From NCBI GenBank assembly GCA_963783195.1, contig CAWAMV010000004.1, forward strand, positions 868,001 through 932,000: DNA of 64,000 nt. Direction: 5' to 3'. The notes below the pieces were generated by a model, which saw nothing but the letters and a program-made list of their open reading frames with translations, was not told the DNA's origin and searched no databases. This document shows, piece by piece, positions 56,318 through 64,000 of the stretch. The translations under genes and the position numbers were made by a program. The stretch comes from Croceibacterium_B sp963783195. GTDB lineage: Bacteria; Pseudomonadota; Alphaproteobacteria; Sphingomonadales; Sphingomonadaceae. How positions within the stretch are numbered: the stretch's first letter is position 1; each line of letters begins with the position of its first letter.

Positions 56318-56929
56318 GTGCCTGACGTTCCCACGGCTGTCGTCTTCGACGTCGGCCGCGTGCTGTTCGACTGGAACCTCAGGTACCTGTTCGAAAAGCT
56401 GATCGACGATCCCGCAGAGCTCGACCACTTCGTCGGCAACGTTCTGAGCGAGGAATGGCATTTCCAGAGCGATGCGGGGCGTCCGCTGGCCGAGATGGTG
56501 CCCGAACTCGCCGCCCGCCACCCTGAGCACGCGCACCTGGTGCTGGCTTATCGCGACCGCTTCAACGAGACGATCGATCGGCCGATTGCCGGCACGCACG
56601 ACATCGTCCGTCAGCTCCATGCCCAGGGTGTGCCGCTGTTCGCGCTGACCAATTTCGGCGCCGAGTTCTTTGCCGGGTTTCGCCCCACCGAATCGATCTT
56701 CGGGCTGTTCGACGACATCGTCGTCTCGGGCGAGGAGAAAGTCGCCAAGCCCGATCCGCGGATCTACGAAATCTGCGAGGTGCGCTTCGGCCATGCGCCG
56801 GAGGCCCTGTTCTTCATCGACGACAACCCCGCCAATGTCGCCGCGGCACGGGCGCGCGGCTGGCAGGCGCACCTGTTCGAAGGGCCGGACGCTCTCGCCG
56901 ACGATCTGCGGGAACGCGGGCTCCTGTGA
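56318..56929 (+). CDS. HAD-superfamily hydrolase, subfamily IA
   Basis: About 203 residues. The GTG start at 56318 gives VPDVPTAVVFDVGRVLFDWN, placing the nucleophile motif FDVGRVLFDW at the N-terminus; an upstream ATG would add 17 unlikely residues. Motif II is FALTNFG, motif III lies at KVAKPDPRIYEIC, motif IV FFIDDNPANVAAARARGW. The cap is small and helical. Probably a phosphatase of small metabolites such as phosphoglycolate or epoxide-hydrolase-like HADs; substrate not determinable. Confidence 0.87.
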   Translation: MPDVPTAVVFDVGRVLFDWNLRYLFEKLIDDPAELDHFVGNVLSEEWHFQSDAGRPLAEMVPELAARHPEHAHLVLAYRDRFNETIDRPIAGTHDIVRQLHAQGVPLFALTNFGAEFFAGFRPTESIFGLFDDIVVSGEEKVAKPDPRIYEICEVRFGHAPEALFFIDDNPANVAAARARGWQAHLFEGPDALADDLRERGLL

Positions 56930-57001
56930 TTGAAAATCGCCCCCGCGCCGGGCGGGTGCGAGGGCCTGGGAGTGGGGAGTGGGAGTGGAGAGCGGATCGG
57001 G

Positions 57002-57313
57002 TCAGCCGTTGCAGCGGGCGAGGTCTTCGGCGCTCATTTCCTTGCCCGCAGCCATGAACTTCTTGACCGGCGCAGTCTCGCCCACCAGGCGCTTGCACAC
57101 GATCAGCGGGCGCGAATTGTCTTTCGGCGCGGTGCATTCCGTGCCCTCGCACGACCACAGCATACCGCCGGCGATGACCTTGGCTTCGGCGGCCGGAGCG
57201 GCCAGTTCGGCCCGGTAATACGGTGCCGAATCGCGCGCGACGGCAAAGGCCGGAACTGCGATGGCGCCCAACGCGGCGGCGGAGAAGGCGAGGGCGGCGA
57301 TCGAACGGGTCAT
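57002..57313 (-). CDS. CC_3452-family secreted protein
   Basis: A 103-residue exported protein. ATG 57313 gives the signal MTRSIAALAFSAAALGAIAV. The mature domain has APYYRAELAAPAAEAKVIAG, then MLWSCEGTECTAPKDNSRPL and IVCKRLV, with three of the four Cys conserved in the family (WSCxGxxC, CxxL). The family is small, secreted, of unknown function, and concentrated in Caulobacterales and Sphingomonadales, which supports the taxonomic guess. Confidence 0.87.
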   Translation of the reverse strand: MTRSIAALAFSAAALGAIAVPAFAVARDSAPYYRAELAAPAAEAKVIAGGMLWSCEGTECTAPKDNSRPLIVCKRLVGETAPVKKFMAAGKEMSAEDLARCNG

Positions 57314-57347
57314 GCGAAATCTCCTGCGCAATAATAGGTTGTCTTGT

Positions 57348-57359
57348 GCAACCGGTTGC
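57348..57359. promoter_or_regulatory. Palindrome in the hxlR divergent promoter region
   Basis: The perfect 12-bp palindrome GCAACCGGTTGC, with further TTGCAAC and TTGCAC elements at 57389-57407, in the gap between the CC_3452-type gene and the HxlR regulator gene. HxlR proteins bind short palindromes near their own genes, so this is a candidate operator. Confidence 0.4.
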
Positions 57360-57451
57360 GAATCGCTACCTATTCAGCCTGGTTTCATATTGCAACTGAA
57401 AATTGCACGCCGATTGCTAGCGGCCCCGTCGTGGGCTAACTCCGGCAAGGG

Positions 57452-57946
57452 ATGGGAAAAAAGGGAGCCATGGGCCACCTTCACGAGAACTTGCGCGAAG
57501 TCGTCGAATGCGGGCTGCCCGGCGCGCTCGAGGTCATCGGCGACAAGTGGACTTTCATGATCCTGCGCGCAGGCTTCAACGGCTTTCGCCATTTCGACAG
57601 CTTCCAGGCCGAACTCGGCATCGCCCGCAACATCCTGTCCCACAGGCTGCAGAAGCTGGTCGAGAACGGGATCTTCAAGCGCGAGCCGTGCGAGCACGAC
57701 CGGCGCAAGATCGAATACCGGCTGACCGAAAAGGCGACAGACCTGCTGCCCGCGATGATCGCGCTGCGCCAGTGGGGCGAGAAGTACACCACCAAGGTGC
57801 CATCCAACCTCGTGCTGGTCGATGCCAGGGACCGCGAGCCGATCGCCCCGGTGCGGCTGCACGCGCACGACGGGCGACCGCTCGCCTACCCGGACCTCGA
57901 TTGGGAAGAGATAGACGAGCGCGCCGGCAAGGGCGCGAAGGGCTGA
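57452..57946 (+). CDS. HxlR-family winged-helix transcriptional regulator
   Basis: A 164-residue regulator. The HxlR domain is complete: ALEVIGDKWTFMILRAGFNG, then RHFDSFQAELGIARNILSHR, LQKLVENGIFKREPCEHDRR and YRLTEKATDLLPAMIALRQW. ATG 57452 or the internal ATG 57470 (MGHLHEN) could be used; neither has an ideal ribosome site. HxlR proteins respond to electrophiles or small effectors, often via a Cys near the N-terminus; here a Cys is present in VVECGLPGAL, the usual place. Confidence 0.9.
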   Translation: MGKKGAMGHLHENLREVVECGLPGALEVIGDKWTFMILRAGFNGFRHFDSFQAELGIARNILSHRLQKLVENGIFKREPCEHDRRKIEYRLTEKATDLLPAMIALRQWGEKYTTKVPSNLVLVDARDREPIAPVRLHAHDGRPLAYPDLDWEEIDERAGKGAKG

Positions 57947-58266
57947 GCGAAGGCGGAGCCCCGCGCACGCCGGACGGCCGCTACATCGTGGTGCGCGGCA
58001 GGCTCTGGCGCACGTGCAACCCGAACCTGCCGGAAGCGGACCGCGAGCGATTGGTTGGCGAACTGATGAGCGCGCGCCACGCGGTGCGCGAGGCGCATGG
58101 CGACGACATTGCGCTGAAGACGGCGCGGGCGCGGGTCCATGCAGCCAAGGTGGCGCTGGGCGAGCGGGGCCCGGTCTGGTGGGAGGACGGCGCGCCCGAC
58201 CTCAACCGGCACATGGCGAAGAACACGCCTTACGCAGCGTGGTGGGTCGAGCAGGGCGGCGCTTAG
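57943..58266 (+). CDS. Conserved hypothetical protein coupled to hxlR
   Basis: The coding frame reads GRYIVVRGRLWRTCNPNL, then a helical segment and GERGPVWWEDGAPDLNRHMA to the end, a pattern I have seen in small conserved proteobacterial proteins. The start is uncertain: CTG 57943 overlaps the hxlR stop and keeps the conserved PRTPDGRYIVVRG segment, GTG 57988 would lose it. About 100 residues. Function unknown. Confidence 0.6.
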   Translation: MSEGGAPRTPDGRYIVVRGRLWRTCNPNLPEADRERLVGELMSARHAVREAHGDDIALKTARARVHAAKVALGERGPVWWEDGAPDLNRHMAKNTPYAAWWVEQGGA

Positions 58267-58292
58267 CCAAGCGGCTGGCGGCGAACGGGAGC

Positions 58293-58550
58293 TCAGTCGG
58301 CCTTGTCGGCCGGCGTCGGTTCGGGCTTCTTCTCCGCCTGGTCCACGGTAACCTTGCTCGGCGGGGCGATTTCGGGGTTCTTCGAGGCGACTTCGCGCTC
58401 GCGTTCCTCGTCCTCGTCCTTCATCCCCTTCTTGAATTCCTTCACCCCCTTGCCGAAGTCACCCATCGTTTCCGACAGCTTGCCGCGCCCGAACAGGACG
58501 AGCACCACGACGGCGACGACCAGCCAGTGCCAGAGCGAAAACGAACCCAT
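58293..58550 (-). CDS. tatA: Sec-independent translocase protein TatA
   Basis: An 85-residue TatA. It has the expected short N-terminus MGSFSLWHWLVVAVVVLVLFG with one membrane helix, the FGRGKLSE hinge, an amphipathic helix (MGDFGKGVKEFKKGMKDED) and a charged tail. tatB and tatC are not adjacent, unlike the usual tatABC operon. It is divergent from a Tat-exported beta-helix protein. Confidence 0.9.
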   Translation of the reverse strand: MGSFSLWHWLVVAVVVLVLFGRGKLSETMGDFGKGVKEFKKGMKDEDEEREREVASKNPEIAPPSKVTVDQAEKKPEPTPADKAD

Positions 58551-58655
58551 GTGAGAATGCCTTTCCTTGTGTACCCCCTATACCTAGCACCTCGTTGCCC
58601 GCGATTGAAGGGCGGGGCCATCTGCGGTTAACCCGCCGGGCCACAAGGGAGCGTC

Positions 58656-60158
58656 ATGGAAGAAGGCAAACCGGGAACCACGCGGCGCGGCGCCTTCGGC
58701 CTGATCGCGGCCACCTCGATGGCGCCGGCTGCCGTGGCAGCGCAGGCTGCAGGCCCGATCGTCTCGGCGGCCGAGCGCGGCCTGTCCGGCCGTTATGGAG
58801 AGGACGCCACCCGCAAGCTGCAGGAGCTGTTCGACAGCGCGCCGCCCGGCGCGACGATCGATTTCGCCGCCGGCATGGACGACGGCGGCGACTATCGCGT
58901 CAGCCGCACGCTAACAATCCGCAAGCCTCTCTCGCTGCGGGGCCACAGTTCGCGCATCGTCGGCACGATGGAGACGGCCACGACCGATCTCATCCGCTAC
59001 GAACCGGAGGGCGAACTGCGCGGCGCATCGATCTCCGGCCTGCGCCTCGCTTTCAATGGACCGGGGCGCGATGCGCTGTCGTTCGCCGGCGGTGACCGCG
59101 GGGTGATCGGCAACGTCGTCGAGCGCTGCGCAATCGACGGCGGCAACGCAGGTCATGCAATCCGCCTGGCGGGGCGCGGCAACCACTTCAACGCGGTGCG
59201 CGATTGCACGCTGATCGGGAACAGCGCGCACGACGCCGCGGTGCTGATCGAGAGTTCCGACGGCAATGCGCTGGAGAACAACGTCATCGCCGGGATCGGC
59301 GCCGGCGTACGGCTTCGGCTCGAGCCGGGCGCCTACAAGACGGCGATCGTCGGCGGGGCGATTACCTCGCGCGACATGGGGGTGCACATCCTGGCTGCGC
59401 AGCAGGTCGATATCGAGCGGGTCCAGTTCGAACAGGGGCGCGGCAACGCCGGCGGCGATGCCAACCGGGCTGCGCAGGCCTCGCACATCGTGATCGAGGG
59501 GGCGGGCCGCTATCCCAACGGCGAGGAAGTGCGGGATGTCCGCATCCATGCCTGCAACTTCGGCTCGGGGCGCAACCAGGCCTGCGCCATCACCCTGCTA
59601 GCCAATGCGCGGGACGTGCTGATCGACGAGAACTATTTCAATTCGCTCGGCACCGCAAAGCTCGACCTTGCCATCCGCGCGGCCAGCGTCATCGGTACGC
59701 GCATCGGGCCGAACAACCGGGTCGGCGGAGAGCGCGAGGGAATCCGCCGCGCCCAGGCAAACGCACTGGACCCCAAGGACCTGTTCTACGTGCTCGACCG
59801 CGGAACCGGAACTTACGGCGCCTACAAGGACTCAGCGGCGCTGCGCCTTGCGCACGGCTGGCAAGCGCAGCCGGGCTTCGCCTTCTGGAAAACCGCGGGC
59901 GACATTCTGCATTTCCGCTCTGGATTGCGCGCGGGCGACGGGGCGGGAGAATTGATCGGCACCTTGCCGCCAGGTTTCCGCCCGCGGAACACCCAGCGAG
60001 TGCTGGTGGCGACCGACGGGGCCGCAATCGCAACCCTCGCCATTGACCCGGCGGGCCGTATCGCCGTGGTTTCCGCACCCGACGGCGCAACGCTCCATCT
60101 CGACCAGGTCGCGGTGCCGGTGAACGGCGCGGAAAGCTACGTGTCCGGCCCCTACTGA
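58656..60158 (+). CDS. Tat-exported right-handed beta-helix protein
   Basis: A 500-residue protein with a twin-arginine signal (TTRRGAFGLIAATSMAPAAV). The body is a parallel beta-helix: repeated short strands such as HAIRLAGRGNHFNAVRDCTL, AVLIESSDGNALENNVIAGI and ITLLANARDVLIDENYFNSL, as in pectate-lyase-like proteins. No lyase or hydrolase active site could be placed. The last 120 residues form a separate beta domain. Carbohydrate binding or processing is plausible. Confidence 0.75.
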   Translation: MEEGKPGTTRRGAFGLIAATSMAPAAVAAQAAGPIVSAAERGLSGRYGEDATRKLQELFDSAPPGATIDFAAGMDDGGDYRVSRTLTIRKPLSLRGHSSRIVGTMETATTDLIRYEPEGELRGASISGLRLAFNGPGRDALSFAGGDRGVIGNVVERCAIDGGNAGHAIRLAGRGNHFNAVRDCTLIGNSAHDAAVLIESSDGNALENNVIAGIGAGVRLRLEPGAYKTAIVGGAITSRDMGVHILAAQQVDIERVQFEQGRGNAGGDANRAAQASHIVIEGAGRYPNGEEVRDVRIHACNFGSGRNQACAITLLANARDVLIDENYFNSLGTAKLDLAIRAASVIGTRIGPNNRVGGEREGIRRAQANALDPKDLFYVLDRGTGTYGAYKDSAALRLAHGWQAQPGFAFWKTAGDILHFRSGLRAGDGAGELIGTLPPGFRPRNTQRVLVATDGAAIATLAIDPAGRIAVVSAPDGATLHLDQVAVPVNGAESYVSGPY

Positions 60159-60162
60159 GACA

Positions 60163-60528
60163 TTACGACAGCAGGCGGTCGATCGCGCCGATGAGCGTGC
60201 GCATGGTCACGGGCTTCGACAGGAAGCCGCCCGCGCCGGCCTCGCGGATCCGCCGTTCTTCCTCGCGCCCGACGTAGGCGGTGACCGCCAGTACCGGGAT
60301 CGAGGCAAGGTTGGCGTCGGCTTTCAGCGCCTCGATCAGTTCCAGGCCCGAGACGTGGGGCAGGTTGATATCCATGATGACGAGGTCGGGCGCAAAGGCG
60401 CGCGCGTGCCGCATCGCCTCTGCCCCGTCGCCCACTTCGGAATACTCGAAGCCCTCGCGCGCCAGCACCTCGCAATAGAACATGCGATTGAGCAGGTCGT
60501 CCTCGACCACGAGAATCCGGTGGGCCAT
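60163..60528 (-). CDS. Single-domain response regulator, DivK-like
   Basis: A 121-residue stand-alone receiver. Acidic pocket in ILVVEDDLLNRMFYCEVLAR, phospho-acceptor Asp in DLVIMDINLPHVSGLELIEA, Thr in VLAVTAYVG and Lys in GFLSKPVTMRTL. Length and N-terminal VEDDLLNRMF resemble DivK, which controls cell-cycle kinases in alphaproteobacteria. No kinase gene is adjacent, so the partner is unknown. ATG 60528 is preferred over a longer frame. Confidence 0.82.
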   Translation of the reverse strand: MAHRILVVEDDLLNRMFYCEVLAREGFEYSEVGDGAEAMRHARAFAPDLVIMDINLPHVSGLELIEALKADANLASIPVLAVTAYVGREEERRIREAGAGGFLSKPVTMRTLIGAIDRLLS

Positions 60529-60607
60529 CCGGCTGCAACGGGCAGCCGGCCGCTTGGTGCCCCGATCGTTGGTTAACGCTCTGGCATTCCAGCTCAGGCT
60601 TTCCCGT

Positions 60608-62116
60608 TCAGGCGCGCGGGGCGGTGCGGCGATAGCTGAGCGCCTCTGCCACGTGGATGCGGCCGACCTCGTCCGTTCCGGCCATGTCGGCAATGGTCCG
60701 CGCGACGCGCAGCATCCGGGTATAGCCGCGGGCTGACAGGCGCATTGCCTCGGCCGCCTGCATCAGCAGCTTGCGGCCCGGTTCGTCTGGCGTGGCGAAG
60801 CGTTCGAGCCCTTCGCCGTCGAGTTCGGCATTCGTTCGGGCGCCGGTCTGACCGGCGCGCGCGGTCTGGATCGCGCGCGCCGCGGCGACCCGCGCGGCGA
60901 CCTCCGCGCTGCCCTCGGCCGGCGGGGGCAGGGCGAGGTCTGCCGCGCTGACGGGGTCGACCTCGACATGAAGGTCGATCCGGTCGAGGAGGGGACCGCT
61001 GACCTTGCTCTGGTAATCCGCGGCGCAACGCGGAGCGCGGCTGCAGGCGAGCGCCGGGTCGCCCAGGTGCCCGCAACGGCACGGGTTCATCGCCGCGACG
61101 AGCTGGACCCGCGCTGGGTAGGTTACGTGGGCGTTGGCCCGCGCGACGCTGACCTCTCCCGTCTCGAGCGGCTGGCGCAGCGAATCGAGCACCGCGCGCT
61201 GGAACTCGGGCAGCTCGTCGAGAAACAGGATGCCGAGATGGGCCAGGCTGACCTCGCCAGGTTTCACGCGCAGGCCGCCGCCGGTCAGCGCGGCGATCGA
61301 GGCCGAATGGTGCGGGTCGCGGAACGGGCGGCGGCGGCTGATGCGTCCGCCTTCGAGCAGACCGGCGACCGATTGCACCATCGAGGCTTCGAGCGCCTCG
61401 GCCGGGGTCAGCGGCGGGAGGATTCCGGGCATGCAGCTCGCCAGCAGCGACTTGCCTGCGCCCGGGGGTCCGATCATCAGCAGGTTGTGACCGCCGGCCG
61501 CGGCGATTTCGAGCGCACGCTTGGCGACCTCCTGTCCCTTGACCTGCTTCAGGTCCGGACCGGGCGCACTGTCCTTGGCCTCGCCCGGTTCCGGCACCGG
61601 GAGGGTCTGCGAGCCCTTGAGGTGATTGAGCAGGCTGACGAGGTCCGGCGCGGCGACCACCGGAATGCCGCTCGCCCAGCGCGCCTCGGCCCCTTGCGCG
61701 GCGGGGCAGATGAGGCCCTTGTCCTCGGCGCTCGCGTGAATCGCTGCGAGCAGGACGCCGGGCGAGGGCACCACGCGCCCGTCGAGCGCCAGTTCGCCCA
61801 CGGCGATCCAGTCGGCCAGTTGCTCGGCATCGGTCACCCCCATGGCGGCGAGCAGGGCGAGCGCGATCGGCAGGTCGTAGTGGCTGCCCTCCTTGGGCAG
61901 GTCGGCGGGCGAGAGGTTGATGGTGATCCGCTTGGGCGGCAGGGCCAGCCCCATCGCCGCGAGCGCGGCCTGGACCCGCTCCCGGCTTTCGCCCACCGCC
62001 TTGTCCGGCAGACCGACGATGGTGAAGCGCGGCAGGCCGGCGGCGACCTGGCACTGCACCTCCACGGCGCGCGCCTCCAGCCCCAGATAGGCGACCGTCG
62101 ATACGAGTGCGACCAC
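60608..62116 (-). CDS. comM: YifB/ComM family Mg-chelatase-like AAA ATPase
   Basis: A 502-residue ComM-type protein. The N-terminal domain starts VALVSTVAYLGLEARAVEVQ, GTG 62116, with CAGGGGGAA upstream. The AAA part has Walker A MIGPPGAGKS, Walker B ILFLDELPEF and the signature AAMNPCRCGHLGDP with Cys-rich region. ComM is a branch-migration helicase that helps integrate transformed DNA; related YifB proteins are widespread. Normal length. Confidence 0.9.
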   Translation of the reverse strand: MVALVSTVAYLGLEARAVEVQCQVAAGLPRFTIVGLPDKAVGESRERVQAALAAMGLALPPKRITINLSPADLPKEGSHYDLPIALALLAAMGVTDAEQLADWIAVGELALDGRVVPSPGVLLAAIHASAEDKGLICPAAQGAEARWASGIPVVAAPDLVSLLNHLKGSQTLPVPEPGEAKDSAPGPDLKQVKGQEVAKRALEIAAAGGHNLLMIGPPGAGKSLLASCMPGILPPLTPAEALEASMVQSVAGLLEGGRISRRRPFRDPHHSASIAALTGGGLRVKPGEVSLAHLGILFLDELPEFQRAVLDSLRQPLETGEVSVARANAHVTYPARVQLVAAMNPCRCGHLGDPALACSRAPRCAADYQSKVSGPLLDRIDLHVEVDPVSAADLALPPPAEGSAEVAARVAAARAIQTARAGQTGARTNAELDGEGLERFATPDEPGRKLLMQAAEAMRLSARGYTRMLRVARTIADMAGTDEVGRIHVAEALSYRRTAPRA

Positions 62117-62270
62117 GTATTCCCCCTGCGAATTCAGGGCTATGGCGAAGGCGGGCGGCGCTGTCGAGAGCCGTGCCGTTTTTCGGTTCGCGTACGCTGT
62201 TGGTCGAAATCCATTGGGCAATCCGGGCGGCCTGCCGCAGGCTGCGCATGGTTTTCTGGGGGTAGGATCA

Positions 62271-63017
62271 ATGTCATTGCGTCGCCTCGCGGGAGAGCAT
62301 CCCGTCACCGTTGCTGTCGCCTGTGCCCTGGCGCAGATGCTTCTCACACTCGCCATCCTGAAGGTGGGCTTCACGCAGCTTCCCCCCGAGGCAGCCGGCA
62401 AGGTCAAGCTGGCGGCCTTCGCATCGACCGTGCTCCTCCCGCTCGTGCTGGTCTGGATCTTGGGTCTCTGGAGAGAGGTGGGGCTGGGCTTTCGCGGAGC
62501 TCGCCTGACCGCGCCGTTCGTGGGGGCCATTCTCGTTTGCGCCATGTGGCTGGCGATGGGCATCCATCCCCCGGAAGGCAGCAATTTCCTCGGCGATGCG
62601 GCAATGCAGCTCGTCAATGCGTTCGGTGAGGAGCTTCTGTTCCGCGGGGTGATCTTCGCCATCCTTCTCAGCCAGCCCAGGTGGCAGGCGATTGCGCTGA
62701 ACGCCGTGCTGTTCGGATCGATGCACCTCATCCATGGCTACATGGACGGGGACTGGGGCGCGGCGCTGCACCAGGCTTTCTTCACCACCATGGGCGGGGC
62801 CCTGTTCGCCGCGATGCGCTATTCGACCGGGAGCCTGTGGCTGGTCATCGGGCTGCACGCAGTGCTCAACCTGTGCATCATCTATTCCAACATCGGCCCG
62901 GCTCTGGGCGAGGGGGCGGAAGATGCCGCACAGTGGATCGCGGGCCTTGCGCAGGTGGCCCTGGCCGTGTGGGTCATTGCCCGCGGTCGCGGCCGGAGAG
63001 CAGGCGTGCCCGCCTGA
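62271..63017 (+). CDS. CPBP-family intramembrane metalloprotease
   Basis: A 248-residue polytopic membrane protein. Abi/CaaX-protease motifs are in order: GEELLFRGVIFAILL (EExxxR), GSMHLIHGYM (FxxxH-like) and GLHAVLNLCIIYSN (HxxxN). These residues form the zinc site of prenyl-protease-like enzymes. ATG 62271 follows GGGGGTAGGATCA. Possible roles include bacteriocin self-immunity or maturation of a peptide; no neighbour clarifies this. Confidence 0.87.
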   Translation: MSLRRLAGEHPVTVAVACALAQMLLTLAILKVGFTQLPPEAAGKVKLAAFASTVLLPLVLVWILGLWREVGLGFRGARLTAPFVGAILVCAMWLAMGIHPPEGSNFLGDAAMQLVNAFGEELLFRGVIFAILLSQPRWQAIALNAVLFGSMHLIHGYMDGDWGAALHQAFFTTMGGALFAAMRYSTGSLWLVIGLHAVLNLCIIYSNIGPALGEGAEDAAQWIAGLAQVALAVWVIARGRGRRAGVPA

Positions 63018-63102
63018 GTCGGGACTCCGGCCGGTATGGTTAGCCGGCCGGTAACCCCGCACCTTTGCGCGGCGGTAAGGCGGCTGGCGCCAGCGTGGGA
63101 CC

Positions 63103-63822
63103 ATGCGCCGCTGCATCCAGCTCCTCGCACTCCTGGCAGCCCTGCTCGCCGTGCCCGCACAGGCCGAGGCGGTGGTCGTCTACGAGGAGGAGTGGGTCGA
63201 GATCGGCGGGCAGCGATTCGTCGCGGCGCCCGCGACCCTGGCAGAAGACCTGGCGCTGGCGACCTATGGTCCGTTCCGCGTGCTCGACGGCCGCACTGCC
63301 GCGATCGTCGGTGTGACCGACCGCGCGAGCCCGAAGCAGTTCGCGGCCATGCTGCGCGACTTTCCGCAGATTGCCCGGCTCGAGATGCTTGAGTGTGCCG
63401 GGACCGAGGACGATCTTGCCAATCTCCGGCTCGGCCGGATGATTCGCGCCGCGGGGCTTGCGACCCGCGTGCCTGCGGGTGGATCGGTCCGTTCCGGCGG
63501 GGTCGAGCTTTTCCTCGCCGGCACCACGCGGGAGGCCGCCGACGGGGCCGAGTTCGCGGTCCACGCGTGGGAGGATGAGGACGGGCGCCAGGCCTCGGAT
63601 TTCCCGCTCAGCGCGCCGCAGAATGCGAAATACCTGGCCTATTATCGCGAAATGGGCATGAGCGCCGAGCAGGCACGCGCATTCTATGCCATGACCAACT
63701 CCACCCCGTTCGAGAGTGCCAGGTGGCTCGGCGGCGCGGAAATGCGGCGCTGGCTGGGCGAGCGTGCGGAGGCGAAAGCGAAGCCGGTTCCGGCCATCGC
63801 CTATCTTGACTTGGCGCTCTAG
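63103..63822 (+). CDS. Secreted protein, COG3904-like (ClpP/crotonase-fold suggested)
   Basis: A 239-residue exported protein with signal MRRCIQLLALLAALLAVPAQ. The middle part, LEMLECAGTEDDLANLRLGR to GGSVRSGGVELFLAG, resembles the strand-loop-strand of COG3904 periplasmic proteins with a ClpP/crotonase-like fold. In those a conserved Cys or Ser follows the Gly-rich loop; here Ser is present (GGSVRSGG). The C-terminal helix region includes YYREMGMSAEQARAFYAMTN. Function unknown. Confidence 0.6.
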   Translation: MRRCIQLLALLAALLAVPAQAEAVVVYEEEWVEIGGQRFVAAPATLAEDLALATYGPFRVLDGRTAAIVGVTDRASPKQFAAMLRDFPQIARLEMLECAGTEDDLANLRLGRMIRAAGLATRVPAGGSVRSGGVELFLAGTTREAADGAEFAVHAWEDEDGRQASDFPLSAPQNAKYLAYYREMGMSAEQARAFYAMTNSTPFESARWLGGAEMRRWLGERAEAKAKPVPAIAYLDLAL

Positions 63823-63849
63823 CTCCACTAACCGCGCGCCACAGATGAG

Positions 63850-63875
63850 GGCCGCCTTCACCGGCGGCCGTTTTT
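63850..63875 (+). terminator. Intrinsic terminator before rpmH
   Basis: GGCCGCC (63850-63856) pairs with GGCGGCC (63863-63869) around TTCACC, and TTTTT (63871-63875) follows. It ends the preceding secreted-protein gene 28 bp after its stop and leaves rpmH to its own transcript or read-through. Confidence 0.75.
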
Positions 63876-63896
63876 ATTGATTTCGAGGATTTCACG

Positions 63897-64000
63897 ATGA
63901 AGCGCACTTTCCAGCCGAGCAACCTCGTGCGCAAGCGCCGCCACGGCTTCCGCGCACGCAAGGCCACCGTGGGGGGCCGCAATGTCCTGCGCGCCCGCCG
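63897..64000 (+). CDS. rpmH: 50S ribosomal protein bL34 (5' part, cut by the window end)
   Basis: ATG 63897 begins MKRTFQPSNLVRKRRHGFRA followed by RKATVGGRNVLRARR, the conserved N-terminus of L34. About 34 of the usual 44 residues are inside the window. rnpA, yidC and related genes are expected just downstream. Confidence 0.95.
   Translation, partial: MKRTFQPSNLVRKRRHGFRARKATVGGRNVLRAR

Noticed and set aside
63018..64000. Replication origin next to rpmH
   Set aside because: In many bacteria rpmH lies near dnaA and oriC, but no DnaA-box cluster or AT-rich unwinding region is seen here, and dnaA is not in the window.

Overview
The window looks like chromosomal DNA of a high-GC alphaproteobacterium, most likely Sphingomonadales. 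Supporting features are strongly G/C-biased third codon positions, a CC_3452-family secreted protein, a DivK-like single-domain receiver, a UPF0262 protein, a DUF3667 zinc-ribbon membrane protein and a rich set of PQQ, Rieske and aromatic-catabolism genes. No phage, insertion sequence or CRISPR array was seen. Genus assignment is inference; no database search was possible.

Layout. 1-4.8 kb: the end of a secreted protein, an NTF2-like protein, typA with a strong terminator, and the remnant of a decayed TPR gene. 5.0-8.8 kb: a tightly overlapped minus-strand operon for a phenylpropanoid or lignin-type aromatic (carotenoid-oxygenase-type side-chain cleavage enzyme, p-cresol/eugenol-hydroxylase-type flavoprotein, its cytochrome c, a small Tat-exported protein). 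8.9-12.8 kb: trehalose operon otsB-GH15-otsA, the GH15 gene carrying one frameshift. 12.9-17.0 kb: soluble PQQ sugar dehydrogenase, SPFH/NfeD pair, NDUFA9-like reductase, tRNA-Leu(CAG). 17.1-26.4 kb: ten minus-strand genes in one apparent operon, running from a dedicated CoxMNOP-like cytochrome oxidase with its CtaG assembly factor, through two cytochromes c and a PQQ alcohol dehydrogenase with the lanthanide-type aspartate, to a beta-propeller and a XoxJ-like binding protein. This is the most interesting region: a self-contained periplasmic alcohol-to-oxygen chain whose oxidase subunit I lacks two hallmark proton-channel residues.

26.5-32.3 kb (plus strand): methyltransferase, metK, succinate-semialdehyde dehydrogenase, enoyl-CoA hydratase and mmsB (branched-chain or semialdehyde catabolism). 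32.3-36.7 kb (minus strand): manA, a GH130 phosphorylase and a glycosyltransferase with four frame breaks in its C-terminal domain. 37-44 kb: NTF2-like protein, ftsH, membrane proteins, rpoZ and a cardiolipin-synthase-like PLD. 43.9-46.6 kb: a lipoprotein overlapping a membrane TIR-TPR protein that has a frameshift. 46.8-48.3 kb: infA, then a DUF559 endonuclease gene between two nearly identical 166-bp direct repeats. 48.3-64 kb: dnaB, UPF0262, GH25-like, cdd, CDF transporter, Rieske oxygenase, thioesterase, M14 carboxypeptidase, rpmJ, HAD, HxlR regulator, tatA, a Tat-exported beta-helix protein, a receiver protein, comM, a CPBP protease, a secreted protein and the start of rpmH.

Six single-base frame breaks fall in three genes (GH15, glycosyltransferase, TIR-TPR) whose sequence is otherwise well conserved. 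This points either to recent inactivation or to residual indel errors in the assembly.
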